A stretch of DNA of 64,000 nt from an uncultured Algibacter sp. (GCF_947495925.1 NZ_CANMAU010000001.1:248001-312000), one strand, 5' to 3'; counted from the first letter of the stretch, positions 45,706 through 54,775 are shown. Notes: a model not told the origin generated them from the letters alone. A program made the numbers and translations.

Positions 45706-46248
45706 CTATATCACAGCATCTACGATCCCATAGGCCACAGATTCATCTGCACCCATCCAATGGTCGCGATTAAAATCTTTCATCACTTTGTCAAAGGTTT
45801 GCCCACAATTATCGGCAAGTATTTGAGCACTCAATTCCTTAGTAAGTACAATCTCTTTAGCCGTAATTTCAATATCGCTAGCCTGACCTCTTGCTCCACC
45901 ACTTGGCTGATGAATCATCACACGCGCATGCCGCTGAATAAACCGTTTCCCTTTTACACCAGCCGATAAAATTATTGACCCCATTGACGCTGCAAAACCA
46001 GTACAAATTGTAGACACCTCACTGTTTAAAGATTTAATACAATCGTAAATAGCAAATCCAGAAGTTACATAACCTCCAGGGCTGTTTATATATAAATGGA
46101 TATCTTTAGTATCCAAAGCATCTAAATATAATAATCTATCTATAACATGTTTGGCCGATGCATCATCTACCTGCCCCCACAAAAACACTTTTCGTTGCTC
46201 TATCAATTTACTATCAATGGCTTCTTGCACTTTGTTTATTTCGCTCAT
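45706..46248 (-). CDS. clpP: Short ClpP protease subunit
   Basis: A 180-residue ClpP-type serine protease subunit. Catalytic triad S88 in GFAASMGS, H113 in VMIHQP and D162 in FNRDHWMGADE. It lacks the usual N-terminal propeptide extension of about 20 residues, and there is no clpX next to it, so I think it is the second paralogue common in Bacteroidota, not the main one. A terminator and the thioredoxin gene lie upstream on the same strand. Confidence 0.85.
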   Translation of the reverse strand: MSEINKVQEAIDSKLIEQRKVFLWGQVDDASAKHVIDRLLYLDALDTKDIHLYINSPGGYVTSGFAIYDCIKSLNSEVSTICTGFAASMGSIILSAGVKGKRFIQRHARVMIHQPSGGARGQASDIEITAKEIVLTKELSAQILADNCGQTFDKVMKDFNRDHWMGADESVAYGIVDAVI

Positions 46249-46272
46249 AAATTTAAATTTTAGTCTAAAATA

Positions 46273-46303
46273 AAAAAAGGTTCACCAAAACGGCAAACCT
46301 TTT
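46273..46303. terminator. Hairpin terminator of the thioredoxin gene
   Basis: AAAAGGTT at 46275-46282 pairs with AACCTTTT at 46296-46303. It stands between the end of trxA and the start of the short clpP gene, both on the minus strand. Confidence 0.7.
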
Positions 46304-46333
46304 CATTTTTCTTTTTCTATAATTTATTGTGTC

Positions 46334-46651
46334 TTATAGCAAACCGTCTATAGCTTCAGTATATGCAGTCTTTGGCGCTACACCAACTTGTCTACCAACA
46401 ACTTCTCCGTTTTGAAAAACCAAAACAGTTGGAATGTTACGCACACCATATTTAGCAGCAAACTCTTGGTTAGCATCAACATCTACTTTACCTACTACAG
46501 CTTTACCATCATACTCGTCGCTAATTTGTTCAATAATTGGTCCAACCATTCTACAAGGCCCACACCAAGCTGCCCAAAAATCAACTAATACCGGTTTATC
46601 ACTTTTTAAAACCGCTTCTTCAAACGTCGCATCCGTTATCTCTAATGCCAT
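46334..46651 (-). CDS. trxA: Thioredoxin
   Basis: A 105-residue thioredoxin with VDFWAAWCGPCRM: the redox pair C30 and C33 in WCGPC, cis-proline in NIPTVLVF. It reduces cytoplasmic disulfides. A TAnnTTTG box on the minus strand (46689-46696) is 38 bases upstream of the start. Confidence 0.96.
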   Translation of the reverse strand: MALEITDATFEEAVLKSDKPVLVDFWAAWCGPCRMVGPIIEQISDEYDGKAVVGKVDVDANQEFAAKYGVRNIPTVLVFQNGEVVGRQVGVAPKTAYTEAIDGLL

Positions 46652-46688
46652 AATATTTATATTTTAATGTGTTCTTAATTTATTAACA

Positions 46689-46696
46689 CAAAATTA
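46689..46696 (-). promoter_or_regulatory. -7 promoter box of trxA
   Basis: Minus-strand TAATTTTG matches TAnnTTTG and lies 38 bases before the trxA start. The -33 element is not at the best spacing. Confidence 0.5.
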
Positions 46697-46776
46697 GTCA
46701 AAATATTCTCGAAAGCTTACAAATCAACAATTTGTTTTCCCTATAATGGCATCAATTGGTTTTATTTCATTTTTTT

Positions 46777-46864
46777 GGGCGCCACCACAAGGGTCGGGCT
46801 ATCCGTTAATAGTTTTGACTCGATGCTCGCCTCGTCAAAAGCTACCACTTCTATCCCTGGCGCA
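46777..46864. repeat. Flavobacterial-type dispersed repeat with inverted ends
   Basis: An 88-base stretch with ends GCGCCA/TGGCGC, the phrase AGGGTCGGGCTATCCG and an inner TTTTGAC/GTCAAAA hairpin. I recall similar 'GGGTCGGGCT.TCCG' sequences as scattered intergenic repeats in Flavobacteriaceae. It is in the 327-base gap between trxA and the SRPBCC gene. No second copy is in this window. Confidence 0.45.
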
Positions 46865-46895
46865 ATACCGAATTCAATTAAAAAATTTAAATTAA

Positions 46896-46953
46896 GCAAC
46901 TAAAAAGTTGCATATACAGAATATTTATTTTAGTTTAGCAACCGTAAAGTTGC
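46896..46953. promoter_or_regulatory. Tandem inverted repeats, probable ArsR-type operators
   Basis: GCAACT-aaaa-AGTTGC at 46896-46911 and GCAAC-cgtaaa-GTTGC at 46938-46953, both followed by ATATA, spaced 42 bases apart (four helical turns). They lie 26 to 83 bases upstream of the SRPBCC-ArsR gene pair, fitting autoregulation by the ArsR-like product. Confidence 0.7.
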
Positions 46954-46978
46954 ATATAAATTTTAAAATAGAATAATT

Positions 46979-47410
46979 ATGAAAGATTCAATCAAAAAAG
47001 AAGTCTTATTTAATCACAACATAGACCAAGTCTGGAATGCTATAACCAAAGCCGAAGAAATCTCGACATGGTTTATTAAGGCTGATTTTAAAGCAGAGCA
47101 AGGATACAAATACACCTTTACAGCAGAACCAAACGAAAAAGGCTGTACTATAATTCACGGCGAGATTAAAAATGCAAATCCTTATAAGCTTGTTTACACC
47201 TGGGTAGTTGCCGATACAAAAACCGAAACTACAGTAACATGGGAGTTAACATCAACCAAAAACGGCACGAAACTAAATTTAGAACATTCTGGCATTACAA
47301 ACTATGCCGGCGAAACAGCAATAACCATGTTCGAAAGTTTTAATGGCGGATGGGACAATTGTATTTCTGGCTTAACCTCCTATTTAAAAGAAGAAGTTAA
47401 TGCAGGATAA
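46979..47410 (+). CDS. SRPBCC (AHSA1-type) domain protein
   Basis: A 143-residue START-like protein: IKKEVLFNHNIDQVWNAITKAEEISTWFIKADF at the start and TTVTWELTSTKNGTKLNLEHSGI, ending in W.NCISGLTSYL. The fold makes a hydrophobic cavity for a small ligand. These are often coded with an ArsR-like regulator, as here with an 11-base overlap. Ligand unknown. Confidence 0.88.
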   Translation: MKDSIKKEVLFNHNIDQVWNAITKAEEISTWFIKADFKAEQGYKYTFTAEPNEKGCTIIHGEIKNANPYKLVYTWVVADTKTETTVTWELTSTKNGTKLNLEHSGITNYAGETAITMFESFNGGWDNCISGLTSYLKEEVNAG

Positions 47411-47723
47411 AATAACCAAACTATTTAAAGCCATTGCAGATCCAACAAGGCGTGATATTTTTCATGCCTTGGTTATTGCTAGTTCAGCATTATCAATTAC
47501 ACAAATCTCAAATCAGTTTGACATGACCAGACAAGGTGTTACCAAACACATTAAAACTTTAGAAGAAGTAGGTTTGGTATATATCGATTCCCAAGGAAGA
47601 GAACGTTTTTGCAATGCCAACCCTAAAGAACTAAAAGAAGTTACAAAGTGGTTAAAATTCTATGAACAATTCTGGGATGATAAATTAGGTCGTTTAGGCG
47701 ATTATTTGGATAGTAGAGTTTAA
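47400..47723 (+). CDS. ArsR-type winged-helix regulator
   Basis: A 107-residue ArsR-like repressor: KLFKAIADPTRRDIFHALV and ISNQFDMTRQGVTKHIKTLEEVGLVYIDSQGRERFC, with the recognition helix at TRQGVTKHIK. No metal-binding cysteine pair (the ELCVCDL-type motif is absent), so it is likely of the SRPBCC-partnered kind responding to an organic ligand or none. It overlaps the SRPBCC gene by 11 bases, and operator-like repeats lie in front of the pair. Confidence 0.9.
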   Translation: MQDKITKLFKAIADPTRRDIFHALVIASSALSITQISNQFDMTRQGVTKHIKTLEEVGLVYIDSQGRERFCNANPKELKEVTKWLKFYEQFWDDKLGRLGDYLDSRV

Positions 47724-47729
47724 TTAAAA

Positions 47730-47845
47730 GCGTCATTATAAGGAGGCACGACATAACAATCTGGGAAAATAAAAAATCAGAACTCGAAGTCATCGCCAAA
47801 CAAATTCTCAAACTTTTTTTCTAATGAAAAAGCTCAGAATGACGC
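47730..47845. repeat. 116-bp palindrome-ended intergenic repeat
   Basis: Starts with GCGTCATT (47730-47737) and ends with its exact complement AATGACGC (47838-47845), with a GGAGGCACGACATAACAATCTGGG phrase at the start that resembles REP/MITE-like repeats seen in many bacterial genomes. No coding content. It lies between the convergent ends of the ArsR-type gene and dnaE. Confidence 0.6.
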
Positions 47846-47846
47846 A

Positions 47847-50800
47847 TCAATTCAACTTAAACCGAACATCCTGTGCCTCCAAACCATTCAACAACTCTTG
47901 AGACACCTTCACTTTTTGCCTTCTACTAGGCATTGTTAACTTCATTTTTTCTTTGGTATCATATACCAAGAAATTTAAGGCTTGATTCCCAGGGTGCATA
48001 TGCAACAACTCTTTTAAAGCCATTATTTTCTGTTCGTCTAAATCTTTTATATCAACTTGTATAGATAGCTTTTTAGCATATTGTTCCATCACATCATGCA
48101 GTAGCTGAAAACTATTAAATTGTAATCTAGGGTCACTCTTTTTACCAGTATCTTTATTTGTCCAACCTTCACGAACAAAACTCTTTACAAACACAAAATT
48201 ATTCTGCAATAAAAAATGCCTTTGCTTTAAATACTCCTCTCCAAAAATTCTAAACTCGTAGCTATCTGTATAATCTTCAATAGTAAACATAGCCCAACCT
48301 TTACCCTGTTTACTTACACGATGTTGCACATCGGTAACTACACCTCCAAATACTAACTCCCGATTTACATAAGGTTCTAAATGATTAAACATTCCAACCG
48401 TAGCATTACAAAAGGTTTTCATTTCGGTTTTAAAATCATCTAAAGGATGTCCTGAAATGTATACTCCAACAACTTCACGTTCTTTACTTAAAGTTCTCAT
48501 GGTACCCCATTCTTCACATGGTGGTACTTCGGGTTCAGAAAACTGTACACTACTTTGTTCTCCAAACATATCAATCTGCGCAGAATTCTTATTCTCTTTA
48601 TACTTCTGTGCAAACTTAATAGCCTTTTCTAAAAAGGTAATCCCATCGCCATCATCATGAAAATATTGTCCACGATGTATATCTCCAAAACCATCAAATC
48701 CGCCAGCATAAGCTAAATTTTCAAATGCTTTTTTATTGGCTGCTCTCAAGTCAATACGCTTTGCAAAATCAAAAATAGAACTGTAATGACCATCTTCTTT
48801 TCTATTATCAACAATCGTCATTACCGCACCATGACCAACACCTTTTATAGCACCCATTCCAAAACGTACCGCACCATCCTTATTTACCGAAAACTTATAG
48901 TAACTTTCATTAACATCTGGTCCTAAAACGTCCAATTTCATACGTTTACATTCTTCCATAAAGAAAGTAACCTGCTTAATATCATTCATATTATTAGACA
49001 GTACCGCAGCCATATATTCCGCAGGGTAATGTGCTTTTAAATAAGCCGTTTGGTAAGCAATCCACGCATAACATGTGGAGTGCGATTTATTAAAGGCATA
49101 ACTTGCAAAGGCCTCCCAATCTTTCCATACTTTCTCCAAAACTTTAGCATCATGCCCATTAGCACTTGCCTGCTCAATAAATTTTGGTTTCATTTTATCA
49201 AGTACCGCAATTTGCTTTTTACCCATCGCCTTACGAAGTACATCGGCTTCACCCTTGGTAAAGTCTGCTAAACTTTGTGACAATAACATCACTTGCTCTT
49301 GGTATACCGTAATTCCGTAAGTTTCTTTTAAGTACTCTTCCATTGCTGGTAAATCGTACTCAATCTCTTCATCTCCATGTTTTCTTCGAACGAAACTTGG
49401 AATATATTCCATTGGTCCCGGACGATACAAGGCATTCATCGCAATTAAATCTTCAAACACCGTTGGCTTTAAATCGCGAAGGTGTTTTTGCATTCCGGGA
49501 GATTCATACTGAAATACCCCAACAGTTTCTCCTCGCTGGAATAAAGCATAGGTCTCCTCATCATCTAATGGAAAACTTTCAGGGTCTAATTGAATATCAT
49601 GTTTTGCTTTTACGATTTTAACGGTGTCTTTAATTAAAGTCAGCGTTTTTAATCCCAAGAAATCCATTTTCAATAATCCTGCATCTTCTACCACCGAGTT
49701 ATCAAACTGAGTAACATACAAATCAGAATCTTTCGCCACAGATACAGGAACGAATTTGGTAATATCGTCTGGAGTAATAATCACACCACAGGCATGAATT
49801 CCTGTATTTCTTACCGATCCTTCTAGTGTTTTAGCTAGGTTTACAGTTTCAGCTTGTAAATCTGAACCATCAGCAATATTTAAAAGTTCGTTGACTTTTT
49901 CTAAATCTTCAGCTCTAAATTTCTTTCCGAGTTCTTTTTCATCTAAACCAAAAATCTTATTCAGCTTAGACATATTAGGAATCAATTTCGCAATTCTATC
50001 GGCATCAAATAATGGCAAATCTAATACACGTGCTGTATCTCGAATAGACGATTTTGCAGCCATGGTACCATAAGTAATAATTTGAGCCACCTGATTAGCA
50101 CCATATTTTTCAATAACATAGTCCATGACACGACCTCTACCTTCATCATCAAAATCGATATCAATATCGGGCATGCTAATACGATCTGGATTCAAGAAAC
50201 GCTCAAAAAGCAAATCGTACTTAAGAGGATCAATATTAGTAATCCATAAACAATATGCTGCTACAGAACCAGCAGCAGAACCACGCCCTGGTCCCACAGA
50301 CACATCCATGTTCCTGGCTTCTCGAATAAAATCTTCAACAATTAAGAAATATCCGGGATACCCTGTATTTTCAATAACGTTCAACTCAAAATCTAAGCGT
50401 TCAGTAACTTCTTCTGATAATGGTTCACTGTAACGTTTTTTTGCACCTTCGTAGACCAAATGCTTTAAATAAGCATTTTCCCCTCGTTTGCCGCCATCAG
50501 CTAAATCTTCATCATGCTTAAATTCATCCGGAATATCAAAAGCAGGTAATAGTACATCTCGCGCCAGTTGAAAAGCTTCAACTTTATCAACAACCTCCTG
50601 TACATTCAAAATCGCTTCAGGCACATCCTGAAACAATGTTTTCATTTCCTCAGGCGACTTAAAATAATACTCTTGATTTGGTAATCCGTAGCGATAGCCT
50701 CGTCCTCTACCAATTGGTGTGGTTTGTTTTTCACCATCTTTTACACATAATAAAATATCATGTGCATTAGCATCTTCTTGTTTTCTGTAATACGTATTAT

Positions 50801-52232
50801 TTGATGCAATTAATTTTACATCATGTTTTTTGGCGAGTTTTATCAGAGTTGGATTTACACGATTTTCATCCTCTTGATTGTGACGCATCAGCTCCACATA
50901 TAAATCATCTCCAAAGGCTTCTTTCCACCAAAGTAAAGCTTCCTCTGCTTGATTCTCACCAATATTTAAAACTTTACTAGGGACTTCTCCGTATAAATTT
51001 CCTGTAAGAACAATAATATCTTCTTTATACTGCTGAATCAGTTTTTTATCAATTCTTGGCAAATAATAAAACCCATCAACAAAGGCGTGTGATGATAATT
51101 TTGCCAAATTATGATAGCCATTTTTATTTTTAGCCAAGAGTACAATTTGATAACCGTTGTCTTTTCTGGTTTTATCAGTATGATCTTCACAAACAAAAAA
51201 CTCACAACCAACAATAGGCTTTATCAATTTTGCATCTGTAGTTTCTCCTTTTTCTTCTGCCTCGGCTATTTTTGCTTTTACACCTCCATTAAATTTGTTT
51301 ACAGCATTTACAAAATGAAATGCACCCATCATGTTCGCATGATCTGTAAGCGCTACGGCAGACATATTATGCTCTCCTGCTGCTGCAACAATATCAGACA
51401 CACTCATTGTAGATTGTAATACCGAAAATTGTGAATGGTTATGAAGATGCACAAAATCTACATCAACTAAATCTGATGCGTTTTGCTTGATATCTTCCGA
51501 AGAAATTCCCGACTCAGCTTTTTGTAAACGCGCTTGAATTTTAGCACTCTCCTTTTTAAGATTGATGTGCTTTAATCCAATAAGCTGAATAGTATCGGGA
51601 TTCTCTTTTTTGAAATTCTCAAAATAATCTGGCTCAACATCTAGCTGTTCTTTTGTGTATTCGCCTAAACGAATCAACTCTAAAAAACAACGTGTAGTGG
51701 CCTCTACATCAGCAGTTGCGTTATGAGCTTCAGAAAACGGTACATTAAATAAAAACTCATGTAATTCTGTAAGCGTTGGTAATTTAAATTTACCATAGCG
51801 CCCTCCCGGAATCTGACATAAACCCGCAGTATGTTCGGTACAAGTATCTAATACAGGAAGTTCTTGTAATGGGTTTTCAACAGCTTCACGCACAAATTCT
51901 GCGCCCATGATATTCAAATCGAACTTCACGTTTTGACCAACTACAAATTTGGTCTTCCCTAAGGCTTCATTAAACTTTTCTAAAACCTCGGCTAAAGGCA
52001 CACCTTGCTCCTGAGCTAATTCCGTAGAAATACCGTGAATTTTCTCTGCATCATAGGGGATATTAAACCCTTCTGGTTGCACCAAATAGTCTTGACTTTC
52101 AACACAGTTACCCATACCATCGTGGAGTTGCCACGCAATTTGAATACATCTTGGCCAGTTGTCGGTATCTGTAATTGGGGCATCCCAACGCTTTGGTAAT
52201 CCGGTAGTTTCTGTATCGAAAATTAAGTACAT
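47847..52232 (-). CDS. dnaE: DNA polymerase III alpha subunit with N-terminal 3'-5' exonuclease domain
   Basis: A 1461-residue replicative polymerase. Residues 1-190 form a DnaQ-like proofreading domain with FDTETTG at 5-11 and HNATADVEAT near 166-175; then the PHP domain with HLHNHSQFSVLQS near 261, the palm with PDIDIDFDDEGR near 690, the finger GPGRGSAAGSV, the tandem HhH and OB domains near the end. The fused exonuclease is typical for Flavobacteria and allied groups, so a separate epsilon subunit may be optional. It is a single-gene unit. Confidence 0.95.
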   Translation of the reverse strand: MYLIFDTETTGLPKRWDAPITDTDNWPRCIQIAWQLHDGMGNCVESQDYLVQPEGFNIPYDAEKIHGISTELAQEQGVPLAEVLEKFNEALGKTKFVVGQNVKFDLNIMGAEFVREAVENPLQELPVLDTCTEHTAGLCQIPGGRYGKFKLPTLTELHEFLFNVPFSEAHNATADVEATTRCFLELIRLGEYTKEQLDVEPDYFENFKKENPDTIQLIGLKHINLKKESAKIQARLQKAESGISSEDIKQNASDLVDVDFVHLHNHSQFSVLQSTMSVSDIVAAAGEHNMSAVALTDHANMMGAFHFVNAVNKFNGGVKAKIAEAEEKGETTDAKLIKPIVGCEFFVCEDHTDKTRKDNGYQIVLLAKNKNGYHNLAKLSSHAFVDGFYYLPRIDKKLIQQYKEDIIVLTGNLYGEVPSKVLNIGENQAEEALLWWKEAFGDDLYVELMRHNQEDENRVNPTLIKLAKKHDVKLIASNNTYYRKQEDANAHDILLCVKDGEKQTTPIGRGRGYRYGLPNQEYYFKSPEEMKTLFQDVPEAILNVQEVVDKVEAFQLARDVLLPAFDIPDEFKHDEDLADGGKRGENAYLKHLVYEGAKKRYSEPLSEEVTERLDFELNVIENTGYPGYFLIVEDFIREARNMDVSVGPGRGSAAGSVAAYCLWITNIDPLKYDLLFERFLNPDRISMPDIDIDFDDEGRGRVMDYVIEKYGANQVAQIITYGTMAAKSSIRDTARVLDLPLFDADRIAKLIPNMSKLNKIFGLDEKELGKKFRAEDLEKVNELLNIADGSDLQAETVNLAKTLEGSVRNTGIHACGVIITPDDITKFVPVSVAKDSDLYVTQFDNSVVEDAGLLKMDFLGLKTLTLIKDTVKIVKAKHDIQLDPESFPLDDEETYALFQRGETVGVFQYESPGMQKHLRDLKPTVFEDLIAMNALYRPGPMEYIPSFVRRKHGDEEIEYDLPAMEEYLKETYGITVYQEQVMLLSQSLADFTKGEADVLRKAMGKKQIAVLDKMKPKFIEQASANGHDAKVLEKVWKDWEAFASYAFNKSHSTCYAWIAYQTAYLKAHYPAEYMAAVLSNNMNDIKQVTFFMEECKRMKLDVLGPDVNESYYKFSVNKDGAVRFGMGAIKGVGHGAVMTIVDNRKEDGHYSSIFDFAKRIDLRAANKKAFENLAYAGGFDGFGDIHRGQYFHDDGDGITFLEKAIKFAQKYKENKNSAQIDMFGEQSSVQFSEPEVPPCEEWGTMRTLSKEREVVGVYISGHPLDDFKTEMKTFCNATVGMFNHLEPYVNRELVFGGVVTDVQHRVSKQGKGWAMFTIEDYTDSYEFRIFGEEYLKQRHFLLQNNFVFVKSFVREGWTNKDTGKKSDPRLQFNSFQLLHDVMEQYAKKLSIQVDIKDLDEQKIMALKELLHMHPGNQALNFLVYDTKEKMKLTMPSRRQKVKVSQELLNGLEAQDVRFKLN

Positions 52233-52365
52233 TCTTTATGTTTATCTGTTGAATCGTTTATTTGCTTAATCACAAATGTCGAGCATATAAAAATAGGTAG
52301 AATTTGTACTTTTTTAAAATGAAGTTATAAACAATTGTAAACAAACTTATTTAATTTAAAAACAA

Positions 52366-52373
52366 TACTTTTG
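52366..52373 (+). promoter_or_regulatory. -7 promoter box of the lactonase-like gene
   Basis: TACTTTTG fits TAnnTTTG, 22 bases before the ATG at 52396. Confidence 0.45.
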
Positions 52374-52395
52374 AATCTCTTATCAAAACTATTTT

Positions 52396-53451
52396 ATGAG
52401 ACTCAAACTGTTATTTTTTGGATTTACATTTGTTTTTTTGAGTTCTAAAGCTCAAAACATTGATCTTTATGTTGGAACTTATACAAAACGAGATAGTAAA
52501 GGAATTTACAAGCTAAATTTTAACACTGAAACCGGAGTGTTAAATAATAAAAAACTAGTTATTCATGCAGACGATCCGTCGTTTTTAACATACGCTCCAG
52601 ATAGAAAGTTTATGTATTCTGTTAATGGGTCTGGGTTTGTATCTTCTTATAAAATAAATGAAGATAAAAGCTTATCACTTCTAACACGTATGAGTAGTAA
52701 TGGTAAAGGCCCATGCCATATTGCTATAAATAAAGAAGGTTCTAAAATTGTAGTTTCTAATTATGGTGCGGGTACCGTTTCTATTTACCCAATAAAAGAA
52801 AACGGGTATCTTGGTGAGGCATCTCAAGTTTTTAACCACAACAAAGGTGAAAAACCAGCAAGAGCTCACTCTGCGCAATTTCATGAAAATGATTTATACG
52901 TTGCTGATTTAGGTAATAACGCTGTTTACCATTATGAACTAGACGGGGATAAATACAAGCTAAAATCTGATAGTATTGTTAAAATGGAAGGTAATCCTGG
53001 TCCTAGACATTTTGTTTTAACTAAAGACGACCAATACATCTATATAATAAATGAATATGGTGGCTCTATAACATCAGTTAAGAAAACAAAAAAAAGGTTT
53101 GAGCAAATTGATTTCGATAGCACTTTAGATGATGATTACAAAGGACAAATTTCTTGTGCGGACATTCATTTATCTAAAGACGAGCGTTTCCTTTATGGTT
53201 CCAACAGAGGCGAAAATTCTATTGCTGTTTTTAAACGAAATACAGAAGACGGCACTATAGAACGTATTCAAAATATGTCTGTTTATGGTGATTGGCCTAG
53301 AAACTTTACACTAGATCCAACAGGTAAATTTCTTTTAGTGGCGAACAGAAAAAGTGACAATATTTCGGTGTTTAAAATTAACACTGAAACTGGTAAATTA
53401 TCTTTTTTATATTCGATAGATATGCCAAGTCCTGTTTGTTTATTATTCTAG
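52396..53451 (+). CDS. Lactonase-family beta-propeller, secreted
   Basis: A 351-residue protein with a signal peptide (MRLKLLFFGFTFVFLSSKAQ, cut near residue 20). The repeats read YVGTYTKRDSKGIYKLNFNTETG, GKGPCHIAINKEGSKIVVSNYGAGTVSIY, GNPGPRHFVLTKDDQYIYIINEYGGSI and GDWPRNFTLDPTGKFLLVANRKSDNISVF, as in the seven-bladed propeller of the Pgl-type 6-phosphogluconolactonase. The export signal makes true pentose-phosphate work unlikely; the substrate is a periplasmic lactone or unknown. Confidence 0.85.
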   Translation: MRLKLLFFGFTFVFLSSKAQNIDLYVGTYTKRDSKGIYKLNFNTETGVLNNKKLVIHADDPSFLTYAPDRKFMYSVNGSGFVSSYKINEDKSLSLLTRMSSNGKGPCHIAINKEGSKIVVSNYGAGTVSIYPIKENGYLGEASQVFNHNKGEKPARAHSAQFHENDLYVADLGNNAVYHYELDGDKYKLKSDSIVKMEGNPGPRHFVLTKDDQYIYIINEYGGSITSVKKTKKRFEQIDFDSTLDDDYKGQISCADIHLSKDERFLYGSNRGENSIAVFKRNTEDGTIERIQNMSVYGDWPRNFTLDPTGKFLLVANRKSDNISVFKINTETGKLSFLYSIDMPSPVCLLF

Positions 53452-53510
53452 ATTTTTAACTTACTGATATTCAGCGATTAAAAATTAACATTTCAAAACA
53501 AAAAAAGCTA

Positions 53511-53538
53511 TTGTAATTCAAAAAATGTAGTATATTTG
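53511..53538 (+). promoter_or_regulatory. Promoter of rpsP, with GAGGT/ACCTC leader hairpin
   Basis: TTG at 53511-53513 and TATATTTG at 53531-53538, spaced by 17 bases, 47 bases before the rpsP ATG. A small leader hairpin (GAGGT 53556-53560 with ACCTC 53566-53570) follows, which could serve in autoregulation; that part is speculative. Confidence 0.65.
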
Positions 53539-53585
53539 CGCTCTCATTAATAACCGAGGTCGTGAACCTCAACTAATTAATTATT

Positions 53586-54098
53586 ATGCCAGTAAAGATT
53601 AGATTACAAAGACATGGTAAAAAAGGAAAACCTTTTTACTGGATCGTTGCAGCCGATGCACGTTCAAAAAGAGATGGTAAATACTTAGAGAAATTAGGTA
53701 TCTACAATCCAAACACAAACCCAGCAACTGTTGAATTAAATGTTGATGGTGCTGTAACATGGTTGCAGAATGGTGCACAACCAACTGATACTGCTAAAAC
53801 TTTATTATCTTACAAAGGTGCTTTATTAAAAAATCATCTTGCAGGTGGTGTTAGAAAAGGCGCTTTAACTGAAGAGCAAGCTGAAGCTAAATTCGCTGCT
53901 TGGTTAGAAGAAAAAACAGGTAAGATTCAAGCTAAAGCTGATGGTTTATCTGAAGCTGATGCTAAAGCTAAAGCGGAAGCACTAGCAGCCGAAAAAGCTG
54001 TAAATGAAGCGAGAATTGCTGCTGCAGCTCCTATAGTTGAAGAAGAAGTAGCTGAAGAAGAAGCTCCTACTGCTGAAGCTTCAAACGAAGAAGAATAA
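53586..54098 (+). CDS. rpsP: 30S ribosomal protein S16
   Basis: A 170-residue S16. The first 80 residues are the standard protein (MPVKIRLQRHGKKGKPFYWIVAADAR, GTAVTWLQNGAQPTD-like region, LLSYKGALLKNHL), part of the small-subunit body. The remainder is an Ala/Glu/Lys-rich tail (about 90-170) without similarity to E. coli S16 and common in Bacteroidota. A strong intrinsic terminator at 54123-54149 follows, separating it from rimM. Confidence 0.95.
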   Translation: MPVKIRLQRHGKKGKPFYWIVAADARSKRDGKYLEKLGIYNPNTNPATVELNVDGAVTWLQNGAQPTDTAKTLLSYKGALLKNHLAGGVRKGALTEEQAEAKFAAWLEEKTGKIQAKADGLSEADAKAKAEALAAEKAVNEARIAAAAPIVEEEVAEEEAPTAEASNEEE

Positions 54099-54122
54099 AA
54101 AATATTTTTTTATACTTTTAAG

Positions 54123-54149
54123 CTCCGATAGAAATATCGGAGTTTTTTT
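54123..54149 (+). terminator. Intrinsic terminator after rpsP
   Basis: CTCCGATA at 54123-54130 pairs with TATCGGAG at 54135-54142 across GAAA, then seven Ts. rimM would need its own promoter or partial read-through. Confidence 0.9.
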
Positions 54150-54214
54150 ATGCAAAACAATTTTGCATAATGCTGAATTATTTCAGTATCACATATAAAA
54201 CTGAAAGATATAAG

Positions 54215-54235
54215 ATCCTGAAACAAGCTCAGGAT
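54215..54235. repeat. REP-like hairpin in the rimM leader
   Basis: ATCCTGA (54215-54221) pairs with TCAGGAT (54229-54235) over AACAAGC; this CCTGAA-ACAAG-TTCAGG-like pattern is a familiar scattered hairpin repeat in bacterial genomes. It lies 15 bases before the rimM start. Confidence 0.5.
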
Positions 54236-54250
54236 AACAAAATAATTGTC

Positions 54251-54775
54251 ATGAAAAAAGAAGATTGTTTCTACCTTGGTAAAATTGTAAAAAAATATAG
54301 CTTTAAAGGCGAAGTATTAGCTAAACTAGATACCGATCAACCAGAAATTTACGAACATCTAGATGCTATCTTTTTAGAATTAAGAAACAACCTAGTTCCT
54401 TTTTTTATAGAAAATTCACAACTACACAAATCAGAATTATTACGTATAAAATTCGAAGATGTTGATGCTGAAGCAGATGCTGATGCTATTATGAAAAGTG
54501 GATTATACCTACCTCTAGATTTACTCCCCAAACTTGAGGGCAACAAGTTTTACTTTCATGAAGTTATAGGCTTTACCATTAATGATAAAAACTTTGGAGA
54601 AGTTGGCATTATAAAAAGCATAAATGACTCTACTGCACAGGCTCTTTTTGAAATTGATCGCGATGGTACAGAGATATTAATTCCTATGAATGATGAGTTC
54701 ATAGAAAAAGTTGATAGAGACAATAAAACTATTTTAGTTAAAACACCAGAAGGGTTAATCGATTTATATCTTTAA
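54251..54775 (+). CDS. rimM: 16S rRNA processing protein RimM
   Basis: A 174-residue RimM: N-terminal domain YLGKIVKKYSFKGEVLAKL and C-terminal PRC-barrel domain with KFYFHEVIGFTINDKNFGEVG, EILIPMNDEFIEKVDRDNKTI and LPEGLIDLYL-like end. It assists maturation of the 30S subunit head through S19. I set the start at ATG 54251, since upstream residues have no family likeness. rpsP-rimM order is the usual one, but the terminator between them is unusual. Confidence 0.93.
   Translation: MKKEDCFYLGKIVKKYSFKGEVLAKLDTDQPEIYEHLDAIFLELRNNLVPFFIENSQLHKSELLRIKFEDVDAEADADAIMKSGLYLPLDLLPKLEGNKFYFHEVIGFTINDKNFGEVGIIKSINDSTAQALFEIDRDGTEILIPMNDEFIEKVDRDNKTILVKTPEGLIDLYL

Noticed and set aside
48457-51419. Several plus-strand frames of 60-100 residues inside dnaE
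   Set aside because: All are antisense shadows of the polymerase gene, with no family motifs.
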